A stretch of DNA of 64,000 bases from Mya arenaria (lineage: Eukaryota > Mollusca > Bivalvia > Myida > Myidae), in NCBI RefSeq assembly GCF_026914265.1, contig NC_069123.1, positions 47,438,949-47,502,948 on the forward strand. Direction: 5' to 3'. A program made the translations under genes and the position numbers. The notes below the pieces were generated by a model. The model did not search any database. It saw nothing but the letters and a program-made list of their open reading frames with translations, and was not told the origin of the DNA. This document shows, in pieces, positions 24,421-36,300 of this stretch (its first letter is position 1; the number at the start of each line of letters is the position of its first letter).

Positions 24421-27300
24421 AGTTGGCAATGCTATGGGTCAATACGGACAAGTTGATATGCAATAACATAAGCTGTAGGAATGCAAAAAAAATCTGAGAT
24501 AGAATGAAAGATGTTGGTTTATGAAGTGGCAGGTGTTATAATGCAAATGGGTAAATGAAAAGCAGTTGTGAAGCAATGAGGTAGAACTATGCAAACATAA
24601 TGCAAAACAATTATTTGGTATTAATGTAGGAAAAGGAAACATTGTAATGGGCAAGTAAAGCCCTGATATACTAGTAGTATGCATTTAATATAATACTGAT
24701 AAATATGCTTAGATATACAGGCACCAGCGATTCCATGCAGTGGATTATTCAATTTATGATCAAGTCCAGTAATAAAAGACTGTCCCAGTTGTAGACTGAA
24801 ATTGTTTTCTCAACACTTTAGGGGTAATTATTATGTTACTAAACCGATTTCACATTAATAAAGTATTAGTCATAGAATTAAAAATGTTCCCATGAAACAC
24901 ATGGCAAGGAAAATAACTGAATTATATTCTGTAGCGCTGTTTCTTTTCAAATATCAAGGGGGAAAACTTTGATGACAATTTTATCACAGCAAATCGCTTT
25001 ATTTCCCTTACGCAAAGGTCATGATATTCTACAATTTTTGGTCCATTTTCAGTGTAACTTATGTATAATACACTTCACCAAACAAAAATAGTGCGTGCGT
25101 ATTTACAAACGTCAACGTCATGACGCGCATTTATTTGAAGTCAATGTACTACGTCTCTCGAGAAACGCCACTGCATTAAGGTTTTCATATGATAATGTTG
25201 TCATATCTTATCTTATTATTTTGTTGTCAACTGTAAAATAAAACAATATTGGTCTTTTACTACAAAAGGTTCATCATAAGTATAAAACTATTGATCCCTT
25301 GACGTTCGATTACATCCTCGGCACCCAATCATATTGTTTAAGTTATGAATACGCTGGGTGCCGAGGATGATTCAGCACCACAGACTTTAAGGTTCAATTT
25401 CATTCCCGTGACAAGAAGTTTATCAAATGTACCGGCATGTTAACGTTTATCTAACCATATTAATTTTGAGACACTTGTGTTTATATGGTTTTGAAAGATA
25501 TCTCCATTTTTTTTTCGACAATTAGCTACAAAGTTGCTTTATTTGGGGGTATCGTCTAGACAGCGTCCATACCCAAGAACAGTTTACCTTCTGAATGGGT
25601 TTCCTGATGGTACGTGTACATGTACTGTTCCTGTGCTCATGAAATTATCAAAAATGCACTTGTCATTGGTCAACACATTTTGAAGAAAATACACTAGTTT
25701 CTACATATATTATGGTATTATTTGAGTCCATATTTTTTAAGGAGACGATACATATCTGTGCATTAAAAGATAGATAATGAATGTGGTGATATATCCTTAG
25801 CTATGTTTTGGGTCGGTAAATTAGTCAGCTGTCCGAAAAACAGTGACTTTTGAACATCAATTAATAATGAACTATGTTGGAACCATTTTATGCGATGCCG
25901 AAATAGCATTTACTGGTTAAAAACTGATGATATGCATTTTGAGGCAGAATGAATGCGAGATTTTTAGCTTATTTATCATGGCTTGTGAATCGTGAATTCA
26001 TATTTAACAACCATACAGTGCTTTCGGCTGAACATCGGATCAATAGATAGTCTAAACTGGTTGTCTCAAATGTTGTCAGGAATACTGCGGATCCGATACG
26101 CTTATACATGTGAAACGTTCAGAGCAATACAGATTTAACAAAACTACATAATGAACGATGACGATAACAACGTTTTTAACTTTAACAAAGTTCTGAGAAA
26201 TTGGCCTAATTGTCTTTTGCGATCGGGTTTTCGTCACACATAATTATTGTATTTTCGTAAGTTTCGTGGCAAAGCCTCGTTTGGTTACGGTTCTTTTCTT
26301 TGAAGTCGGTAGTGATATCGCCATTTACAGGAGTACCAAAAACAAATAGTCAACATTTTGTCAGTTCCGGCCACAGAAAGTAACGCAAGATTTATATCCT
26401 CCGCCGAATTGTGGGCGAACGCCGACTCAGAAGGACAAGAACATTGAAAAAATATAAGTTATTTTAGCATATCCTTATTTAGTTATTAAGAACAAACACC
26501 ATCAAAGGTAAAATGCAGGTGTAATAGATATCATCGTACTAATTTAATAAGATAAAGACTGGCATTCGAAAAATACATGATCGACTTTACCATGTAAAAC
26601 TGACTATACTGTAGTAGCCTCAGTCATACACTAGCTGATGATGTAGGTAAAACAACAAATGCATTTATGCAAATCTGGCGAAAATATCAAAACAACAAGC
26701 ATGGTTTGGAATAAGATTTGTTTTATAAAATACAATTCAATGCTACAAATTAATTAAGCACCGGATACCCATCAATGAATGATATTTCACCTTTCTCTTC
26801 TGCTGCTGGAGTTACTTCAATTGCATTTACTGGTTGAAGGGACTTTGCATCCGTAATTCATTAAAATATAATATGTACTCCAATGCCTTATCAATAAGTC
26901 ATCAAGCATGGCGAAAACAAAGTTTATGCGCACAATAATTACTTCATCAAGCTTTCGTATTTACAACAACGCTGAATCAAGTTATTATTTTGGTATTTTA
27001 TATAGTGTAGGTTAACCATTTATGCAAATGAAGTGAATCGCTCGTATCATTGTTTTAATTTATAATAAATTATGGTAAAACGAAATAATAGCCAAATAAT
27101 AGTTCTTAGGGTAGTATATTTGGTTTCCTGTTCGAATTATTTGTTTTTATACCAATAGTTTTCTTTAATAATAGGATTTAGATCATCCGATGCAAGCGTA
27201 TTTCTCTCTTCTGCGACGATGAATGGATGTAAGCGATAAACGTCATTCATTGGAATCGCAAAGGAAATGTCAACTGCTTAAGTCCCGATCAATTTTAATC
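24421..27300. other. Intergenic region before PKD2
   Basis: No gene is seen. It contains a perfect 15-bp inverted repeat at 25313-25369 (listed separately) and otherwise AT-rich unique sequence. Confidence 0.45.
25313..25369. repeat. 15-bp perfect inverted repeat (hairpin)
   Basis: The arms CATCCTCGGCACCCA (25313-25327) and TGGGTGCCGAGGATG (25355-25369) are exact inverted copies around a 27-nt AT-rich loop. The stem is GC-rich in AT-rich surroundings. No coding or transposon context is evident. Confidence 0.8.
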
Positions 27301-27313
27301 GATAGCCAGGTGA

Positions 27314-27320
27314 TATATAA
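27314..27320 (+). promoter_or_regulatory. TATA-like box upstream of PKD2
   Basis: TATATAA lies about 150 nt before the PKD2 ATG; if used, transcription would start near 27345. An inverted CCAAT word (ATTGG) occurs near 27249, about 65 bp further upstream. The spacing is plausible for a core promoter, but there is no direct evidence of transcription start. Confidence 0.35.
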
Positions 27321-27467
27321 GAGGTCTGAAGCTACATTTCATAACAGACGGCTGCGGGAATTACTTTCAATTTAACTGAAAATTAGATTTGTGAAATCTT
27401 GAAGTTACAGGCGACCGAAAAAGTTGCAGAACCTTGGTCCAGTTTGAGTCTTGAGAGATAGTAAACA

Positions 27468-30350
27468 ATGTCAGGCAGTGCGAAGTCGGCACGGCCTTCA
27501 AGTGCGTCTTCAAGACACGCTTGGGGTTCAGATTATGGCCATGCAAGGCCAGATAATCAGTTTGATTTTGGTCAGGAAGGTATAAGAGACGACGCTGATC
27601 TGAGTCCGACGGCCATGGAAGATGATCACATCTATTCCAACGGTGACAAGGGCAAGTCAGCTGGAAGAAGCTCAGCAGTTGCAAAGAATGGGTCCAAGAA
27701 GAAGTCATCCCAGTCTTGTCTTGGAAAGATTGGCAGTGGCATAAGATGTATGTGTTTTTCTAAGTTTTCTTTTTTTCACTTATTTTAAATAGTTTGAATT
27801 TTATAACTGGCTATTTTTGGCATCATTTCTATCATTTTTGTTTTGCTAACTTAAATATCAATGGTAACATTTTACATAAGAAGGTCTGTGAGTATGAGGA
27901 TCAAACCTTGTCAAAGATCTCTTTCTTTTATTAGCATAAAAAACATTTCTACCTGAAATCAATAATTTCAAAGCATAAATCTAACAGAAAATAGTTTTCT
28001 GGGATACATAATTTTCAAATTATTTCCATATTTCCCTATGTGGCTTCCTTTTTAAGAAAAAACTTAAAATACTATTGTTTGCTCTTGTTTTTTTTTTTTT
28101 TAATGCTGTTGTATGTCAACATGCTTTTTTATGCCTAAGTTTATCAAATTATTGTGCCATTAAATATCAGTTTTGTCTGTTTATTCCAAATAATTGATAA
28201 AAAGGGATTTTAGGAATAAATTTTGAATTAAATACACACATATATTGCAGTCTTTACAGTTTACACTATAAATGAATGATGTTAGACAGAGGCAATCTTG
28301 TATGGGAACTATTGGCAGTGGCATAAGATGTATGTGTTTTTATAAATTGTCTTCTTTCACTAGTTTGAAAATTTATTGTACTAGGGGTATTTTGAATTTG
28401 AATTTTATAACTGCCTCTTTTCGATGTTTTCACTTGGTATTATTTCTTCATTTTGGGTATTATTTCTTCATTTTAGATCTGCCCACATAACTATTAGTTG
28501 TAAAATTGTCAAAAAGACTGTCTGGTATTGTGAGGATCAAACCATGTTAAAATATCTTAGCTTAATTGAAAAAAATGTTATCATTACATATTTTATTTAT
28601 CAGTTTATTCCAAATAATTGATAGAAAATGGGATTTTAGAAATTAACTTTGTAGGAAATATATATTGTTCTTATAGGCTTTTAATGGTATTCGTTTTGGT
28701 ACTTTTTCTGATCCATTGCGTTCAAAGAGTATATGTAAGTATTAGCCTATAAGGTATTATTACAATACATTGAATACATTAAACAATTATCTGCTTTTTA
28801 GATACTATTTCTAGTCTACATGTTTTTATGATTTATATCTAATTGAACAATTAAATTTAATTAAGTCAGTACATGTATCTTCACTTGAACATTGAAGATT
28901 AGGCCATCCCTATAGGAGAGAGCAAAGAAAGGCCATAGTGATTGGAGGGAGCAAAGGTTCTAGAAAGAGAGTGAATAAATAATAAATATGTAAAATTATC
29001 AAAGGGGCACTTAGTGTTAAAATTCCAGGAAAGAGTGCATAGAAATTGTGATCAGTATTTGCGTCACTAAATTGATCAGCCTCTGAATAAAAACTGTTCA
29101 TCAATAATGCAGGGAAATATTATGGCTGAGTTCTGTGGTCCTATTTGACTTCCAAGACCTGCCAATGATTCCAGAATGGCTTGATTGTTTATTCAGTCCC
29201 ATAGGTGGAATTTTAATAAGAAAACTATTGATTTGTCACCAGCTTTCTGGTCTGTGACAAGAGTTCTAACAAAGCCCTGGTTCCAATACATTGATTTATT
29301 TCTATTTTTATTAAACCTTTATTGTATTGAAAACAGGCTTTATATCTCTATTGATTGACTGATTCTTGGCAAGAAATTATTAAAACAAAAGAATTAGGTT
29401 CCGTAAGCTGGTTAGGTATTTGGCCAAGAAATAAGTTGACAGTCTGAAGAATCTTAAGGCCTATTGAGTGACCGTTATTATCATTATTTCAGATCAATGA
29501 ACATTCCTGATCTGTTGAACATGTATTTTATCACAATATTACTGGAACTGTGATATGCTGTGTGGATAGCAATTACAGTGAAATAATCTTACAACTTTTA
29601 TTTATTTGTTTTTTTTGAAAATCTTAAAATATTTGTCCAATGCTTTTTCATTGTCATGATTGAAATGTGAGTTTTATTGTTCAGCTCGATTACCACCAGG
29701 CAACTGTGCATGTGGTATTTAATAAAAAAAACAATTTTGGAGGATATGAATATTATGTTATGAAATGTATGTGCAAAGTATGCATTTAAATTCTTTCAGA
29801 AATTGTTTCAAAGTTGAAACTTGTGGCCCACTTTAAATGTAAATACTGATTTAGAAATGTATTGTATTGGGTAGTTGGTAATGTGCCATATTGATTTTAC
29901 CTTGATCAAATAGGGATAAAGAACCAAGCCAAGGTACACTGTCGGTCAGGCTTTGTATAGGACTTATGTTTGGCCTATTATGTCAACAGCTCCTGATAGC
30001 ACCCTGACAGTCAGGACACTAGACATATCTTGTTAGATCACAAAATTACTGTAATAATTACATCTAATACTTAGTACCAATACTTGAACCACACATTTTT
30101 AACATCCTATTATTCTTCATATTCATTGATACAAGACACTTAAATTGACTTCTATTTTTAAACAATAGATAAATGTACATGCATGAATCATTTGGATTCA
30201 TGATGATTAAGACTGGAAACCAGTGTGAAAAGCTTCCAAGGTGTGAAGTTGTCACAATAAAATTTAATATCTTAACACCAACAAAATGTCTTTTTTAAAA
30301 AGTAAGCTTTACACAGTCATGCATTTTATTTAAAATTAAGCTACAGTTTT

Positions 30351-30381
<31 letters not shown>

Positions 30382-33300
30382 CATAGAAGATAAATCCTTC
30401 TTTGCACGTTTCACATTCGAATTGTTCAAATCTTTTATTTTCATTTATTATTTAGACTACCAGTATCAGTTATTTATAGATTTTAAATTTGAAGCAGCCC
30501 AGTGGAATTATGTTTAATTATTAATGATAGATCTCATTGAGAACAGGGAATGGTACTTTAATGTTATTGTACTATATATTCGGTGTTCATTTAAAACATC
30601 TTTGTATATAATGTAATGTGTGCTACATGTTAACAAAGTGTATATACATGTAAACTTGGGCTTCTTTGTTATTTCATCCCTATAATGTGTTACATGTTGA
30701 CATTGAGTATGCATGTATTCATGGATGTGTTTGTGTTTCAGCGCTATGGGCGACACGGCAGACCGAGGATGTGAAGGGCGACCGAGAGCTGCATGTGAAG
30801 ACGACACTCCGCGAACTCATCATCTACATCGTGTTCCTCGTCATCCTATGTATTGGTGAGTGAAGTGGCAGAAATTGTGTCACATTGCAAAGGTTTGAAA
30901 ATAAGGTTTAACTGTTCTTGCTTGCATCTACAAACATAACCTACATTCTTTAGGTTTGGTTCAACAACAACAACAATGATGTTTATTTGGTATAACTGCA
31001 AGTTCAACAACAACAACAACAATGATGTTTATTTGGTATAACTGCAATTTTTATATAAAAAAACAACCAAGAAAAAAGTATCAGATTACATTGCAAGGGA
31101 TCCGTATATAATTTAGATTAACATTATCATTTAAACATTATCAATCTAGTGATTTCGTCTTTTAATCAGCTTGTACATAACTATTTTGTAAATCTGATTA
31201 ATTGTTCTTGCATCAAACCATATCTGACTAAGACAAATGCATGTCTCCCTTCAGTGACATTCGGTATGACAAGTACAACAATGTACTACTACACTAAGGT
31301 GATGAGCGACCTGTTCCTGGAAACGACCCACTCTGGCGGCGGTACCTTCAAAACCATCACTAGCGTGGAGGACTACTGGAAGGTTTACACTATTCTTTTA
31401 GCATAGGGAAACTTTATACTATGAGGAAAACTTTGTGAAATGTTTACTTTTCCCTTGAAAGCACTTTCTTGCACAAATGTAAATCAATGACATCTTCTTT
31501 CTCGTGATTAGTTATAATATTGCTCAGGGTTAATGCAAGATGGTACAAAACCACTATACATTGTTATGTTCCTTAGTATCTTTGGTATTTTTTTTAAATT
31601 ATTTTGCTTGTATATCGGAATATTAATAAGAGTTAATGTCATATGTTGATGGCAATGTTCCAGTTTGCAAAGGGACCCCTCATCAAGGGACTGTACTGGG
31701 AGACATGGTACAACAACGTAACCGTTCCTGAAGACCAGCTTGGCTACATCTACTACGAGAACAAGCTCCTTGGTGTTCCTCGCCTCCGAACGCTCCAGGT
31801 CCACAGCAACTCCTGTGTCGTGCATGATGACTTCAAAGACGTGATCCGAGAGTGCTTTGAGTCTTACTCAGAGAGCCTGGAGAACAAGGACTCCTTTGGA
31901 GAAAAGGACAACCACACTGCGTAAATATCACTACTACACATCATGTACTGAACATAAACTAGGACTTTTACATAAATAACTGCGAATGGTACTAAATGTA
32001 TAATAAAAAATATCCATTGAGCTAATTTTAATAGAAGTGGATATTTGTTTCATTATCATATTTCCATAGATGAGAATGACGTTATCTTAAATGTACATAG
32101 AGGATATCATTAAGGAGACTTGTTCCCTTCCAGTTGGCACTACCAGTCACAAGACGAGCTGGATGGGTCAAGCCACTGGGGTCAGATAACGACATACAGT
32201 GGTGCAGGGTATGTGCAAGACCTCACCAACAACAAAACTGAGTCGGAGGACATCATCGAGTACTTGTTTGAGAAGCGCTGGATCCGCCGGGGAACTCGTG
32301 TTCTCTTTATTGACTTTACCGTGTACAATGCCAACATCAATCTCTTCTGTGTTGTCAGGTATGCTGTGGGTATTCATTATATACAACACAACATATTTAA
32401 GTCAGGAATGATATAATAATTTAGATTTTGTACTAGATAATTTTAATTTCAGACTATTTTTTCTTTTATTTTAAAGTTTTCTTATTAATTTGATTTATGA
32501 ATGATCAGACTTAAAACTAAAAATCTTGACTACAAATAGTATTCTGTCATTGGTATGATTATTCTTCTGTGCAATTCAAGATTTTACAAAAGAATGGTCA
32601 TTCTTCTTTTCATTAAATGCTTCCACAGAAAATATTTTAGTCTGGTTTAATAGAGTCACAATACAGCCAGTTGGTCAGTTTGTTGAGCTACTACTTCCAC
32701 AACTTTTAAGATTTTCTTTTCTTGACATGATTTTTATTTCAATAATTGCCAGAGTCAATAACATCCTATGTCAATGGCGGCATGTTAGGGTAGTCATTAC
32801 TATTTTCAATTTACCCAGACTGACAGTTGAGTTCCCGCCAACTGGAGGAGCGATCCCACATGCGACGATGCGGACAGTGAAGCTGATCCGCTATGTGACA
32901 GTGTATGACTACTTCATCATGGCCTGCGAGTTCATCCTCTGTCTTTTCATCTTCTACTACATGGTGGAAGAGGCTATTGAGGTAAAAGGTTTATTTATGT
33001 AGTAGAATCATGAAGTTTGCTTGATTGACAAGTTTGATTGTGTTTGTTTTTAAACTAAAAAAAAATGGTAAAAAATACCAATGGAAATAATATGCACCCT
33101 GACTTACATAAATGCTTGTTTGATTTGACATGTTCTTCTATATTTCAGATCAAGAAGCACAAGTGTTCGTACTTCAAGAGTGTGTGGAACATCCTTGACA
33201 TCCTGGTGATCATCATCATGATCATGTGTGTGAGCTTCAACGTCTACCGCACCCTCAAGGTGGATGAGCTACTGCAGGACCTCCTCAACAAGCCAGACCA

Positions 33301-36300
33301 GTATGCTAACTTTGAATTCCTCAGCTATGGACAGGAACAGTTTGACAATGCCATCGCCATTGCCGTCTTCTTGGCTTGGATCAAGGTATGTATGCCTTCT
33401 GTGCCAGTTGTATTTAGGTTATGGGAGAGTATGTGCTGGTGAAAGATGAGATTCAAGAAGAATATAATGCCTTTACATGCCATTGTGTAAAATGGCTTCC
33501 CTAAAAATATCGTTCATTGCAGAGCTTGTTTATTCCATTCTTGTTATGAGATTCAAGTACAATAATGTGGTTTCCAGATCTTCAAGTACATCAGCTTCAA
33601 CAAGACGATGACCCAGCTCTCGTCCACCCTGGGCAAGTGCGCCAAGGACCTGGCAGGGTTTGCTGTGATGTTCTTCATCATCTTCCTGGCCTTCACCCAG
33701 CTGGGATACCTGTTGTTCGGGACACAGGTCAAGGACTTCAGCAACTTTCAGAACTCCTTGTAAGTCCATGCCTACAGTTGACATGTCTCTGTGTCGTTAA
33801 GTATCTTATTTCATTTAGCTTAGTTTATTACTTTAACTTGATTTGAGGAAATTTTGAGGAGATTTACAACTCTACAAATTTTACCAAAACATCAATGGTC
33901 AGCTTAGCCTGGTCCTGTTTTAAAGGACTTAATAACTTTCAAGAAATTAGATCCTGTTTCTCAAATATTAGATACATATCAGTCTTTTCTTTGATTTTTA
34001 AGACCAAGATGAGTTAAAATCACTTGAAATGGCATTTTCAGAGAAAAGCCTTAGGTTGACAGGATTAACCACTTCACAAAACCATCTCAAGTCTGTATGA
34101 TAAATGGAGTTATTGAAATCACACTATTAAATATAAAGAACACCAACCACTATAACATGAATGTACCCTGCGTTTCAGTTTCACACTGTTCCGGATCATC
34201 CTTGGAGACTTTGACTTTGACCAGCTGGAGGCCGCCCACAGGATTCTCGGGCCCATCTTCTTCATGCTCTTTGTCTTCTTTGTGTTCTTCGTCCTGATCA
34301 ACATGTTCCTGGCCATCATCAATGACACCTACTCCGAGGTGAAGGGAGACATGGCCAACCAGAAGAATGAGTTTGAGATGACGGACTACTTTAAGAGAGT
34401 AAGTATCCTACTAGTAGTCAGAAATGTATCAGTATAAGCATGAACAGTTATACCCTAGTAACTTATTCTGTCCAAAGAATTTGATATCAATGAAATCATA
34501 AATGAAGGGGAAAAATATGATTCACTATTTGAATGAACCCATCATTTCTTCAAACATATAGGTTTTGTCTGTACATTTGAAGCTAAGAAGTGGGAATTTC
34601 AAGAATTCTTGCACATGAATTTACATGTGACTGCATCTGATGTTTCTGCTGCAGGGCTATGAGAAGATGCTGACCAAGATGAACTTCAAGCATGACAAGA
34701 TTGTTGACATCCAGAAGGCTCTTCAGACTGCCGATATCAACAACGACAAGCAGGTTGACTTTGATGAGTGGAGACAGGACCTGAAAACGTTAGTACCATA
34801 CCTGATATAGCTGGAGAGTGTCATTTGGCAGAAAAATAATGGGATCTAAAAATAGATCAAAATCATGATAAAGATACAATCAAAAATATGATTTTGTTTT
34901 TCATAGTGGTAAATATTTCAGCCTCAGGATAATAATTTACTCTATCAAACAGAAAATAAGCTCTGGTTACATTGCAGACGTGGCTACGCTGATGCTGAGA
35001 TCGAGGCTCTGTTTGCCAGGTATGACATCGATGGGGACCGCATCCTCAGTCAAGATGAACAAAACAGAATGCTTACTGACCTCGATGCCCAAAAGGTAAG
35101 ATAGACGTGTGCATCAAAACATGACTTAAAACACTAGGTCCATTATCAATTTCTTACGATGTTAACTAACTGTAATTGCAAGGGATTGTATTCTGTGGTG
35201 TTTGGCCTGATCTTTATACGAGGTTTTTGTAACATGGCAGGCTGCCCTCAACAAGGAGTATGACGATATGATGCAGCGACCTGAGAGTGCCAACAGACGT
35301 TCCACCAGCCGAGTATCCTCCAACGACGACAGTGGCGACGATAGCGATGATGATGAAAGCAGAACCAAATCTTCTAGATCAGGTGAGTGAAGCAAGGAAA
35401 GAGCATTTAAACCTTAATTTGAAATAAACAATACATTGGCTTCTTAGTGCTCAATGTCTATTATGACTGATTTTTACATTTTTTGTTCTTGCAAATTTTT
35501 TTTTTTTTAAAAACATTGACATTTATTAATCTTTAATGATAATTTCTTATCACCTTTACAATTTATTGCAGGCCCAGCACAAGGAGTACAGTACGAAGAA
35601 TTCACAGTGCTATCTCGGCGTGTTGACAGAATGGAACACTCTATTGGCAGTATTGTATCAAAGATAGACGCAGTACTTGTAAAATTAGAAGCCATGGAAA
35701 AAGCAAAATTAAAACGCAGAGAAACAATGGGCAAAATTTTAGACAGTATAACAGAGGTAATTTATAACTAATTCTTACTTTTATAAGCTTATATAACTCA
35801 AAGAAGAGTATTGTACTCAAACTTTGACAAGTAATATAGATATTTGTTTTTCAATTTTAAATTCTTTGAGCGTATTAACTGTCAAACATTTTTACTAATG
35901 ATATAATATTTTCTGAGTATGTATGTACATGTATGTGGGTATATTGTAGAGTAAGCATCCACATTTTGCGAGGGAGGTAAGGATGGAAAAACCCACTTGA
36001 CTTCGCCCTAATGTCACTGTGTGATTCCCTTGATTTCTCTTGTGATATTTGAAATAATTTTGTAACTAATTATTAAGCTGTTGGGATAAATTTAGAAGTA
36101 TTAAGTAGGAAAAATATGAATATTTGAAGGATATGGTTTAGGAAGTTGTGCTAATGAACACTATTGTTTATGATTATTCTTAGAAACCAAGTCCTGCCAC
36201 AACCAAAAAGAAATGAGTGTAAGTTAGCTAAAGTAGAATAAAGCGATGGTTAAACTATATATAACTATTTGGTTAACAGGCCTAATGCATGGCTAAAGAG

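Noticed and set aside
33905-33960. Second copy of the CCTGGCCCC MITE in a PKD2 intron
   Set aside because: Only one end matches, at roughly 70%, and the rest of the element is absent; too weak for a separate feature.
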